From assembly GCA_007449985.2 (NCBI GenBank), contig VIIQ02000008.1, positions 372,001 through 436,000 of the forward strand: a stretch of DNA of 64,000 nucleotides. Direction: 5' to 3'. The notes under the pieces are model-generated. The model made no database searches, was not told where the DNA came from, and was given only the letters and a program-made list of their open reading frames with translations. Made by a program: the position numbers and the translations under genes. Within the stretch, counting starts at the first letter, position 1. The number at the start of each line of letters is the position of its first letter. This document shows positions 53,203-64,000 of this stretch, in pieces. This DNA comes from Desmodesmus armatus. Taxonomy: Eukaryota > Chlorophyta > Chlorophyceae > Sphaeropleales > Scenedesmaceae.

Positions 53203-56200
53203 ATGGAGAGGCAACCTAGTTTGCCTCAGCCTGTTTTGTATGAGCCAGATGCAGCTCCATTGGTTTCAGTATGTCAGAGCCCTCCACCCGCGTCCGCGCA
53301 GCCCCACCAGCTGTTGGTTGTGCCGGTCTGGGAGTCAGCAAGCAGCACCAACACAGGTGCCAGTGAGAAACTCCTTAGTGACCATGCGCACCTGGGCCAA
53401 TTGAATGCGGCATCTTTGGGAGCGTTGGGCAGCGCCATCAAGCTGCATGGCTTCACCGGAAAGAAGGTACATGTGCCGGGTGACTTGCGGTCCCTGCCAA
53501 CCGCTTGACAGTTGGCAAGTTCTGTACTAGCAGCACTCCGCAGCTTGCTGTCGGTGCTGTTCATGTTGTCATGTTGCATGTTGCACAAAGTCGTCAGCAA
53601 TCAATCAACTGGTGTGTGTCGGTGGGCTGCCTGCAGGGTCAGAGTGTGTTACCTGTGATGCTGCATGAGGCTGCTGCTGGGGGACACAAGGGGCAGCAGC
53701 TGATGCTGGTAGGACTGGGCAAGCAACAAACAACCGCCAACTGGGGGGAGAACGGCTTCCATGTAAGTTGATGTACCTTCGGGACACCCTCATGAGCCCT
53801 TGGCTCGCTGGCTCGTGCTGAGGTTTGAGATCCCCTCCCACACTTACTGTACTGCACTGTACTGTAAGCACACCCACCGTGCATCCGCCCATATATTTAT
53901 GACCCAGACCACCGCCCGTCTTCCACCTCCCACATACACACACCAGCAGAAAAGCGCCGTTTTGGCTGCAGTTGTGTGCGAAAGCCACCCTTTTTAAATC
54001 CACAGGTCCCGCACAGCAGGTCACCCATGCTATGTTTACAGCTGGTAATGCTGTGACGCTTTAGGCCACAGCAACAGTATGCTAGACGTCGTTACTAGCG
54101 CTGCGCTGTCCCACCACCCAGTCACGATCCTCAACCATCGGTGCAGCCGCAAACAATGTTGCACTGAACCTCTGCTGCTGTGCGCCACCCCCACCCACTC
54201 AACCCCTGGCCTGCTGCAAATCATCACTGTCACTCTCCCTGATAATACACAAATAACTATGGTAAAGTGACTGTTGCTGATAATACACAGATAACTGTGT
54301 GTGCATCCTGTCCAGGCTGCGGGCGCTGCCATCGCCAGTGCTGCCAAGACGTACAAGCTCAAGAGCATTGATGTTGACATCTCACAGCTCAGTGATGCAG
54401 GACCTACCTGCATCACCAGCCTGGTAGCTGCCACCATCACAGGTCGGTGGCAGAAGGATGACTAATATTTTTTTGAACTAGTAATGGACCTACCTTGCTG
54501 CTTTTGGAACTGTCTAGCAGCCTGTGCATGACTCTGTCTGTTGCCAACTCGAGCCCTGCTGGGGTCCCCTGCTTAGGTGCTGCTTGTGCTACTTTTTTGT
54601 TATCAGTCAGTTGGTAATTCAGCAGTCTTGTTATCAGTCAGTCCGTGATCATGGCCGGCATTCACAATACACTAAGAGCCAAGGCATCCATACGTGTTCT
54701 TGTCATTAGTCACGACACTGCTTTTCGTCGACACTGCTTGTTGGGGCTTCATGTCTCTGCCTGTGGTGCTGCCACTACTGTTACTACTGCCACCACTGTC
54801 ACTACTGTCACTGCTGTCTGCAGGTCTGTATGAGGGCAATGTGCGCTACCGCAGCAAGCCAGAGCCCAAGGCAGTCCTGGCCTCCCTCAAGCTGCTGGTG
54901 GGCCCACATGGCCAGGCTGCTGCAGTGGAGGCAGCGGCCAGGGGGGTGGCCCTGGCACAGGGAACACTGACAGCAAGGTGCGTGAAGTGACAGCTGCTTT
55001 GTTGTCTTTTACCTTTGTTTTTGTAACAGCAAACCAAATAAATAACACCAATGGCCCACAAATTTCGGTATGTCACAACTTTGAGTGGTTGCTGCATTGG
55101 CTGGATGTGTCTACACAACACAGCACAGCCGCTGCAGGAGCCAAGTACTTGTTGAGAATAGCATTGTGAGCTGAGCTGGGATGAGAGGTAGGTTGGTTAC
55201 ACAAATTTGGGCCTCTGGTAAAAAGAGCCACCCCATCTGCATCATTGTTGCCTGTTGGTGTCTGTGTGCTGTGTGCAGGTACCTGGTAGAGGCTCCAGCC
55301 AATGTGTGCACCCCCCGCCACCTGGCAGCTGCTGCAGCACACATACAGGCAATCAGCCCTGAGCGCTTCACTCTCAAGGTATGGTGCCATTGGGTGATTA
55401 GACACGGACGGCTCAACTTCGCCCGCCTGCCAGGTTTTAGGGTTCAGGGATAAAATCTTGAAGCCAGGTTGACCACTCTGGTTGATCAATGTTGTTGTCA
55501 ATGAGTAATTAGTCACTGGTGGCTCAACTGTGCCAGCTTGAGGGCCAGGCTCCAACATGCCAGTAGATGGTGGTGGTACAGTAGCACGCCACCCTCTCTT
55601 CTCTTTCTGGCTTCCTTGCGTGCCACCCACATCACTCCATGTCCTCTTCATATTTGTGGTTTGCATTTTGCAAAGGGAGCATAGCTGCTGTTGTCATTCC
55701 TGCGACCAGCTGCTCTTGTAGCTTCTACCTCTACCAAGCCCACAGTCAGCATGTGACAAACTGCAGGCTGTAGGTGCCACTGCCAGGTGGCTTCACATCG
55801 GCAGCATCAGGCTATGAGTACGCGATGCTCACGCTTGCCAAGCATATACACCGCCGACTGTGGTTTTGCCCGCTGTGGTTTTGCAAGCGCGAAAGTGGTT
55901 TTGCAAGCCCGAAACCCACACAAGCACCACCACTGATCAGTGACCATGCTGTGTGCAGGTGTTGGAGGAGCCAGACTGCAAGAAGCTAGGCATGGGTCTG
56001 TTCCTTGGTGTGGCTCAGGGCTCTGACGAGCCTCTCAGGTTCATCCACCTCACCTACATACCTGATGGGCCAGTCACTCACAAGGTGGGTACAGCAGGGC
56101 AACAGCTGAGTGAGTGAGAGAGTGAGTGAGCGAGTGATGAGTTGAGTGAGGGTGGCCTAAGTGAAGGGTGGCCTCCTCTTGACAACACCCCTGCTGCTAG

Positions 56201-59200
56201 GGCGGGGTGGGTCTGAGCTTAAGTTTCTGTGGAATCTGCGAGGATCCTGGTGACGGGTTGGGGTTGAAGCTCACATCAAGGGTACACTTGCTGGATGTGA
56301 TGCAGTGTTTGCGAAATGGTTTCCAAGCTAGGCCATATCTGCGTACATGCAGGCACTTTGGCACTCATCTGCACCACCCCGTCTCGTAGGCTTCACAGCT
56401 CAGCTGTGCTGCATACTGGGGATCAAACAAACCCCAAGCACCTGTACTTGTGACAATCCCATGGCTATCAACCCTCTACTATTCAAAATCACTAGGGGCC
56501 AGCTGTTCTTACTGCTGAATGGCCCTGAAGAGAACCATACACACAGTGTAACCCCACCTGCCAAACCTCAAAAGGATCTGTACAATCCCTGTGGCTCAAA
56601 TTGTTGTTGTGCACCCCCCCCCCTCTCAGGTGGCTCTGGTGGGCAAGGGTCTGACTTTTGACAGTGGAGGCTACAACCTGAAGGTGCAGGGAGGCATCGA
56701 GACAATGAAGTGTGACATGTGAGTGGGCTAAGTGTGACCCGTGAGTGGGCTTCGATGTCAACTTGGAAGTGTGATGTGTTAGTGTGACATGAGGGCACCA
56801 GCCAGAACCCTTTGGTTGGTGCAGGGTGCAATTGGGGACAATAAACTGTGCACCAGTACACTGGCTGGGAAAATGCCAAAATGCTATCTGGATTGTCACC
56901 ACCACAGCCAGCTTGCACCAAATGACAACAGAGTGGCAGGGTGGCATGTCACGCTGTACATGTGCAGGAGCCACCACACGCCACTCCCACATCACACCAC
57001 AGAGCGTGACACAGCACGACCCTGATGCCGTGCCAAACAGCCTGACAGAAGCACCCCTGGTCCCTTCTGAGTCTCTCTGGTTCCTGCGGTAGCTGCTTAG
57101 CTTGATAAGCACACCTCTTCCTGTGACTGTATCTGTACGGTATCTAGGCTCGCCTGGCTAGCGCCGAGGTTGGGACTCTGTCCCCAATTACTGTACTGTA
57201 CTGTACTGTACTGTATTGTACTGTACTGTATCCTACACACAGGGGTGGAGCAGGTGCTATCCTGGGAGCAGCACGTACCCTCGCCCAGCTGCAGCCCGCT
57301 GGTGTGGAAGTTCACTTCATCACTGCTGCATGTGAGAACATGGTGTCAGGGCGCGCCACCAAGCCCAGTGACATACACACGGCAGCTTCAGGCAAGACAG
57401 TGGAGGTGAATGACACTGATGCTGAGGGGCGACTCACACTGGCCGACGCGCTGTGGTATGCTCAGGCACACGCCGGAGCGCAGGTGAGCCGGGCTGATGG
57501 CAGAGATCCAATGAGGCTTCAAAATGGTGTAACTAGCCACCTGTTGTCCACAAGAATGTCCCAAATCCCCGCGGCATGTATGCTACTGTTCCACCTGCTG
57601 CTGGGGGTGCTGGTGGCTTTCTTGATTGTGTTCACAACATTGTGCAGACAATCAAGAAAGCAACGAGTGTCCCAAGCTGCAGGTGAAACTGTACCGAACG
57701 TGCAGCGGGGTGTTCCGGAACACAAGGCCGTTTTGGTGGCTGGATGGGGGTTGCTGGTGTGTCACAACTTGCTAGCCTGGTACATTCTGTAATGACTAAC
57801 TGGTAGTGGCAGTGGCAGTACACCACTGCTTTAGGAGGGGCTGACTTTGTTGGGCATGAGAGACACCGTTATTGCATTAATGGCAAACCGTCAACCTCTT
57901 TAAAACATATGCTCACGTTCAAGTGTGAGTACATTGGTTCTGGTTGACAACCATGCCCGTTGACCTCCTGCATTTTTTGGCCATGTGACTGATCAGATGG
58001 TGCTGCGGTGTTGTGTGTCTGCCTGCCAGACTGTGGTTGACATAGCTACACTCACTGGAGCAGCAGGAGTGGCGCTGGGCAATGACACAGGCGCACTGTT
58101 TGCCAACACTGACAGCCTGGCAGCCGCAGTGGATGAGGCAGGTCGGCAAACAGGTGGGCAGATGTTCAGAGTATGGTCAGACGACACTATGAGTGATAGG
58201 ATCCATTTGGCGAGCGCCCTTGGTCTGCTGGCTTGTGCAAGGGGTGAGACTCTGTCCCTCAATACAGCATCTCGAAGGGTTGGGCGTGACAGGGCTTGAC
58301 AGGGCTTAGTACCCCTTTCACACACCCTTCACACGACCCTTCACACCCTGGGCGCCCAGGTGTGAAGGGTAGGGGCTTAGTACATGAAGGGGTCTGCCGG
58401 CGTAGTGCTCACACAAGACGCTGGATAGCCAGCGGACCTGGGGTGTGAGAGTCTCACATTTCTCACACACACCTGCAGACTCTGCCCCTCAGCACCTGTA
58501 CGGTCAGTACTGCACGGTGCAGTGACTGTATTGCACTGTAATGCAACTCCTGCATGGTGTTCATGGATATGGCACCTGTGATGCATCGCATTCATGGCTT
58601 GCAGCTGCCTCAAGGTGCAAGGCTCTGTCTACTGCCTGCCATGAGTCAAGCTATAACAGAAGCACAGCAAAAACAATTTTGATCACATGTGTTGTCACAG
58701 CCAGTGTGATGCTGTTGTGGCTTGGTACATGTGTTCAGGTTGATAAGCTGGACCATCTGAACTGTTGACTTACAGCGTGTTCATGTCTGACTAAACAAAT
58801 CGCCATGCCGTGCAGGCGAGAAGTACTGGCGGCTGCCCCTCAACCCTGACCTCAAACCCAAGCTGGAGTCACCCATAGCAGACCTGAAGAACTACGCAGG
58901 TACATCAAGGGCTGATGGAACAATATATTAATTGTTAGAATTATAATATATTTATCAATATTATTATTATTGCTACTGGTATTAGCGGATCGATTCATTG
59001 CACATGTGGGTGGGAGAGGTGTGCTAGCCAGAAATACGGCAGGGTTCAGTCATTATGTGCTGGCTGGCAACTATAAGCCGGCGCTCCCAGACAATCCCTG
59101 AGCACCCAAGTGTTCACCAATGCTTGGACCTTGCAGCCTGCAGTGTCGTTTACGTGGCAGTGTCGTGACAAGTGTTGTTGTTGTGCTGTGTGTGCTATGC

Positions 59201-59398
59201 TATGCTGCAGGCCGTGGGGGCGGTGCCATCACTGCGGCACTGTTCCTGCAGGAGTTCATCGAGGAAGGAACCCAGTGGGCACACTTGGACGTGGCTGGGC
59301 CAGCATGGAATGACGCTGCCTGCCTGCCGACCGGGTTTGGTGCTGCAACGCTGGCGCAGTGGGTAGATAGGTTGGCACAGCAGGTGGCAACGCAGTAA
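53203..59398 (+). CDS. LAP: Leucine aminopeptidase, peptidase family M17
   Basis: A two-metal exopeptidase (usually hexameric) that removes N-terminal leucine and other residues; plant homologues act in stress and peptide turnover and may also be chaperones. Eleven exons: 53203-53466, 53637-53762, 54316-54442, 54824-54977, 55279-55378, 55959-56084, 56630-56718, 57243-57483, 58030-58153, 58816-58899 and 59211-59398; all phases close, 540 residues. The N-terminal domain includes LLVVPVWES and the catalytic domain begins near [17 protein letters not shown]. The metal/lysine motif [14 protein letters not shown] and the M17 signature [15 protein letters not shown] are intact, followed by [16 protein letters not shown] and the C-terminal [16 protein letters not shown] 53203 is the first in-frame ATG; no clear transit peptide, so location is uncertain. 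Exon 9 ends at 58153; the open frame beyond it is intron. Confidence 0.94.
55085..55118 (-). repeat. Dispersed element, partial copy (aminopeptidase intron 4)
   Basis: Minus strand reads TGTAGACACATCCAGCCAAT followed by GCAGCAACCA. It matches the element with the inner GGGAGTGCA deleted and lies antisense to the host gene. Confidence 0.65.
56709..56752 (+). repeat. Small duplication of the aminopeptidase exon 7 donor
   Basis: AAGTGTGACATGTGAGTGGGC (donor at 56719), here split by one variable base, is followed 23 bp later by AGTGTGACCCGTGAGTGGGC. The second copy retains a GTGAGT donor. Confidence 0.7.
57190..57231. repeat. TACTG microsatellite upstream of aminopeptidase exon 8
   Basis: About eight units of ACTGT/TACTG with one change, ending 10 bp before the exon 8 acceptor at 57242. 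A shorter version of the same unit occurs near 53855. Confidence 0.9.
57567..57710. repeat. Fold-back element in aminopeptidase intron 8
   Basis: Arms of 63 bp (57567-57629 and 57648-57710) align as reverse complements without gaps around an 18-base loop. The inner 14 bp (GCTTTCTTGATTGT) are perfect and the outer 49 bp about 70% identical. Candidate small-RNA hairpin or old MITE. Confidence 0.8.
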
Positions 59399-62300
59399 AA
59401 GCAAGATGTAGCAACTGCGACTGCTGGTGTTGGCTGGGGGCTGGGTTGGTTGGTGCGGGCTGGGGGATGCTGATGAAACTTGACGGGGGAGGGTGTGTAC
59501 ATGTGTATCCGTGCATGTGTGTGTGCTGTACAGGGGTGGAAGGAGATTTGCAAGGGTTGTTGCACACAGTGTGGGCAAGCTGCAGCAGAGGCCGTAGCTC
59601 CTTAAGTTGTGGTAGTGTCGACCTGTCCTGCAGGAGGGCGGTTGTGTTGTCAGACGGGGTTTGGGTGGTGGTTGATATGGTGATTCTTCGACGGGACACG
59701 TGGGTGAGAAGCAGGGGAAGGGTGTCGAGGCAACCAGCAAAGCATGTCTTGCAGCAGCTTCTGGGTACAGCTTCTTGAGTTGTAGAGACACAGCTATTGT
59801 TGGCGATGACCTGTGTGGTGCATCTTGACAGGCACTGAAGCTGGCCTTTTGGCCTGGCAGGGGTATGAGGCATAGTGGGCATTGGTCTGGGTACAACCCC
59901 GGAGGGGGGGGGGGGCTTTTGACTTGCTCTGCTATTCTTGGGATTTCACTTCCAACACCAAGTAATTCAATGGTCAGGATGGATTCAGTGACCTTCCAGC
60001 TACAGTGATCGTACTCCTGTCTTCCTGATCAAGAGGAGTGACGCGGTTTAGCAACCTCCCTTCAGGAGTTGTCATCAGGCCTTTGACCTGGCGTGGCATT
60101 TCACAGGGGGTCACAAGTGTACTGTGGCACAAGCATCTTTACGCACGGGGTGGTATTCTGCTGATGTCCCATGGCTTGTGGGCAGTTTCCCTGCTGTGTT
60201 GGGCATGCAGCCTTGCCAGGCTGCCCTGGTCTGGCAACAGACGGTTACACATGTGATTCCGATGGCTGCCACACAAAACACACAGGAACAACAGCAGGAT
60301 CAGGCCACTGGTTCCTTGCAAAAGCTCGCTCAAGGCTTTGAAAGACACACCGGATGCTTAGCCAAAGAAGCGCCACAGCAGCGATCAGAGCTGCCTGTTT
60401 GCTGTCAGAAACACATCCCAGGCCCTTTTTTGCAATACCGCACACACACACACACATGCTCCCTTGTCCAGTTCCTGCTGACCCTGGCGTGCAGATCCCA
60501 TGTAAGGGTGTAGGCAGGCCCTTGTTGCACAAGGATCGTGTTGCACAACAGGCAGCACAGTCACCTTAACCAAGGCAGCGGCGGCTGGTCAGGTGCATAC
60601 AATGAAACGCATGCACAGACGCATGCAAGTTTGTGGGGCCTTCAGGAAATGCACCACAGCCTCGCAATCAATTCGATCAGAAGTAGCATGTAGATACTGG
60701 GGCAATGTAACTCATGGCTTGCGGCAACTCACCAACTTGCTGGCTTGGAGCAATATGGATGCAACCAGTTGGTGCAGCAGCATGACCCAGAAAGGAATAA
60801 CTACATATAACGACACAAATACGGCACCTGCAGCAGCACAGGATGGGAAACACCACCAGCTGGTGCCTTGAGGCTTGCTCACACAAATGTGAGCTTGCTC
60901 ACACAAATGTGAGCTTGCTCACACAAATGTGAGCTTGCTCACACAAATGTGAGCTTGCTCACACAAATCTGAGCTTGCTCACACAAATCTGAGCTTGCTC
61001 ACACAAATGTGAGGCAAGCCCAAGGGCTGCTGCCAGCAGTACAAGAATCAGCAGCACCTTAAGCAGCTTCCTGCCGCATTGAAGCTGCTACAAAGTTCAG
61101 CCAGGCATGTTTCACAGCTGCAGGGAAGGCCAGCCGACAGCCAGCCATTGCTGAGCATATCCCCGTCCTGTACAAGCAGCCAAGGGACGTCAATGCTTGC
61201 TGGACCATGCTGTGCCAACCAAAAGCACAGCAACATGATCGCAGCCAGATGTGCAGCCTGACGGATAGCAATGGTAACACAGCACCTGATAATAGGCGCA
61301 GACACAACAGCGGACGACAGATACGTTTGACCCTCACGCACTACTGATAAGTACACAAGCCAGCACTGGTGACACCCACCCACACCTTGACGTTGCACAT
61401 ACGTCTTGTGCAGGCCATTGCAGGGGCGTACAAGCAGTCAGTGCTGTGCGTCATGTGGGTTGGTGTCGGGCACCGCATCGCAGTTCAGCCACATGTCTGG
61501 CCCGTCAAAAGTCCAACGGCCCCCATTGCACGCAACTGTCTGCCTGTCAATGAACATGCTGCAGTACACAGCTCCCTATGCGCTCTTGTACGTCTGCATC
61601 GGATGTACAGTAGTCGTGCAAGGCATATACGTATGTACTTAGGTACATAGGAACGCAGCTCAAGGAGCATCAGTCTCGGGCACAGTCTGCCCAGACATAG
61701 TCGTTGTCAGAGGCCCCCCCTCTTGCGGCAAATACTGTCACAGTATTAGCGGCTGCATATGGCCGCCGGCTGCTGTCACCGCCCCAGCCGCTCCAGTATG
61801 TATATGTTGTATGTATGTATGTACCAATTGACAGTGACCGTATCGGTGCAGGGAACGCACTGTGTATCTTTGGTTCTGTGACGTAAACCAGGCAGGATAT
61901 CTGCACAAAGCGGGTCGGCTCCCTCCCTCCCCTCCTCCTGCAGTAGCTGAGGATTTGACTGTAGGTTTGACAGTGTGCATGTAATGCGCTGACCCTGAGC
62001 ATACGCTGCATAGGGGTGACGGTGACTCTGCTGACTGCTGTATGCATGCAGCCCTCCAAACCATATGTACTGCCAGGGTCCAATGGGTGAACGAATACAG
62101 ATTCCTGCAGGACAGGTGCATGGGTGGCCAACGGGTGAGTGCGGCAACTGGCGTCAGACATTCAAAGCTTGTGAACTTGCTGGCAGCTGCGCAGCACATG
62201 TGGTGTGTTGCTCCCACACTCTGAGAGTCAGGTAGCCACGAGAGATCCGGCTGGGCTGCATTTAAAAAGGGCGCAACTTATCGCTTCATTGCCACTGCTG

Positions 62301-63024
62301 CTAGAGCGTTGCTGCTCTGTGCATCACTGCGCATCAAGTGACCGCCCCAAACACAGGGCTGGTGTATTGAAGAAGCAAGGCGTGCTTCACCTGCTGCTGT
62401 GGGTTCAGCCCTTGATCGGCATTGCCTCTGTGCACGTCTTCTCAAACTTGCATTTTTTGCCGCGCTTTTTGCAGCTGACTGTGGACATGCACACACGTTG
62501 GCCTTGCACTGCAGCAACAACAAACGTCACAGCAGCCGGTCGTTGCTCCCTGTGAGCACATGCATTGATTTCTACTGTCGAATGCACATGCAATGCACAT
62601 GACCTGGCACAATAGCAGCACATGCTGTTGCCACTCACCACACAACCATTGGGTATCCCTTCACACACCCTGTGCTGTTGGCTAAGTCACTTCTAATGCA
62701 TGCTCGCGCTGAAGCTTTATTATGGAACCAAGGTTCGAAAGCCACTCACAGAGCTTGCGATGTGGTCTCATGTATGGGGCAGCATCCAGCACCCAGGCTG
62801 GCTGCACCAGTTTCTGCACGGTGCCTGCTGCATGTATGCTGGATAGCGATCGCGGCCTGTTGAGTCAAGCAATTGTGCACATAAAGTGTTTCAATGGGTC
62901 TGATCAACAGGGGATGGCGTTGATCTGCTGTGTGGCCTCAACAGGGAAGGCACACGGTGCTGTGTCGCTTCACTTGCAACTCACCGCTCAATGCCCTCAG
63001 CGACGTCCGTCATTGAAAACGTCA
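59399..63024. other. Gene-poor right region with repeats
   Basis: 3.6 kb without a confidently supported gene. It holds the aminopeptidase 3' UTR, the 20-bp hairpin array (60871-61020) and TATG-rich sequence near 61800. A possible terminal exon on the minus strand near 62425-62471 (preceded by CCACAG, encoding SCKKRGKKCKFEKTC and ending PIKG) has good codon use, but I could not link it to other exons. Confidence 0.4.
60871..61020. repeat. 20-bp tandem array, seven units, each a hairpin
   Basis: The unit GAGCTTGCTCACACAAATGT repeats at an exact 20-bp period. GCTCACA-CAAA-TGTGAGC forms a 7-bp stem in each unit. Units 5 and 6 read AAATCT, which breaks one pair. The ends GGCTTGCTCACAC and TGTGAGGCAAGCC are near inverted copies, so the whole array can also fold on itself. 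Confidence 0.95.
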
Positions 63025-63680
63025 CTAGTAATAGCAATAAAGCTGTACTAGTGAGCGTTTTGCAATCCATTGGCCTTCCAGCAACCAATCCGCTCCCGCT
63101 TTTTTTAGCCGCCAATTATGCCGCAACACTTGCAATGCTATATCGGTGCAATATGATAGTCCAATGACTGACTGATTGTGAATTTGCGGTGTGTGTTGGA
63201 GCTGAGCACACTGCAGTACGAAGGTTCTGCTGAATGCTGCGCTCAGAGCCACAATCTGAAATGACGCTGCTAGAGGGCGATTGATGGACTGCAAGAATCG
63301 CCTTCGGATGGATGCATGCGAGAAGCCCCGTTGACGAACACGGTTGTTACCTGAACTGCCACTGTCACCAAGTCAGCCATGGGTTGGCTTGCCAAGGTTT
63401 GGAATGCTGATGTCACTTTATCGCTTCACTTATCGCACGAGGGGCACTGCAATAGCTAAACCAGAAAAAAGATGGAAACGAAGACACAAACCATGGTGTC
63501 ATCACACACACCGACACATAGTGGCATTTGACGAAAACTCTGCATGAGAGCTGCTCCAAACAGCAAGTCTGCAAACAGGTACTCTTGCTCTCGATCCCAG
63601 CAGTCTGTATGATGCAACAGCTTGCAAGACATCTTGTCTGTGCAGAGCTGCTGACGCAGAACCCGCGCTGCATCAAGCAA
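63025..63680 (-). CDS. 3' part of an unknown gene leaving the window on the right
   Basis: I do not recognise the product. Minus-strand exons 63680-63518, 63406-63351 and from 63288 on have consistent phases (0, 1, 0) with acceptors TTTTCAG, CATCAG and TTGCAG. They encode LLDAARVLRQQL, then DREQEYLFADLLFGAALMQ, QPMADLVTVAVQ and INRPLAASFQIVALSAAFS, a helical, mostly non-polar protein. The last exon may run to the stop at 63025 or splice at a GTGTGC donor (63212 end); I cannot decide. A separate short frame MTDVAEGIER with a GTGAGT donor lies near 63000. The 5' exons would be beyond 63680 and possibly outside the window. Confidence 0.45.
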
Positions 63681-64000
63681 CTGAAAACCAAGGTGCAGGA
63701 ATGCCAGACCCTTCCCAGCAGTCCCTTGCATTGGCAATCACTTGACGCCTCACTTGAGGCATCGCAGGCAACGTGACACAGCATTACACTGCGTGCTGTG
63801 CATGCCTGGGTGTTCAGCACAACCACAAGCAGTGCAAGCAGCACTTGACCGCACCGTCGCAACCGGATCCTATGGTGGAGCCTCCACTATGGTCGGACGG
63901 TGGACCTGAGGTCCACTAGATGGGATCACGCAATGGGATTGCACCTCATCATAACAGGCTCACCACTCGGCAACTTTGATCTGAAGGTATGCCAACTAAT

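Noticed and set aside
58154..58299. Open frame continuing past aminopeptidase exon 9
   Set aside because: The conserved order GRQTG then EKYWRLPL is restored only by splicing 58153 to 58816; the extra sequence has no counterpart in M17 peptidases.
62278..62523. Minus-strand frame rich in Ala/Arg/Cys overlapping the possible KKRGKK exon
   Set aside because: Two frames compete after neighbouring AGs and neither links to other exons; only a note is kept in the region entry.

Overview
The window is nuclear DNA of a green alga, most likely a chlamydomonadalean (volvocine or Haematococcus-like) species. The genes have many introns, mostly with GTGAGT/GTGGGT-type donors. Two genes have TGTAA, the green-algal polyadenylation signal, just after the stop codon. 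One gene encodes the chloroplast psbA translation factor HCF173. Coding linkers and introns are full of CAG/CTG triplet repeats and G or C homopolymer runs, as in that order. The species is inferred; no rRNA or organelle marker is present.

Layout from left to right: the 3' part of an ArsB/NhaD-type anion transporter gene (+); HCF173 (+); VPS29 (-); a gene-poor stretch of 3.4 kb; a bZIP-like transcription factor with a Gln/Ala-rich tail of more than 1,100 residues (-); the MutL homologue PMS1 (PMS2 type, -); a DUF1769 protein (+); a gene-poor stretch of 3.5 kb; a short Pro-rich hypothetical gene (-); the nucleoporin SEH1 (-); a MATE transporter (+); a Tas-type aldo-keto reductase (-); an M17 leucine aminopeptidase (+); a 3.6 kb stretch with repeats; and the 3' part of an unknown gene (-) that leaves the window. 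Splice phases were checked base by base. They close without error for HCF173, VPS29, DUF1769, SEH1, the aldo-keto reductase, the aminopeptidase and the Pro-rich gene.

The genes do not form a pathway; this is ordinary mixed nuclear gene content. Three gene pairs are divergent and may share promoters: PMS1/DUF1769, SEH1/MATE, and aldo-keto reductase/aminopeptidase with only 246 bp between start codons.

The unusual features are structural. (1) In several genes a short tandem duplication spans an exon-intron boundary, so the exon end and its splice site are repeated inside the adjoining intron. HCF173 intron 2 is the clearest case, with four successive copies. (2) Long fold-back hairpins lie in introns of the aldo-keto reductase and the aminopeptidase; they could be miRNA precursors or MITEs. 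(3) A dispersed element of about 40 bp occurs five times, four of them in introns. (4) A 20-bp tandem array has a hairpin in every unit. (5) Reading-frame breaks in PMS1, the bZIP gene and the ArsB-like gene sit in homopolymers or low-complexity sequence and may be assembly errors.
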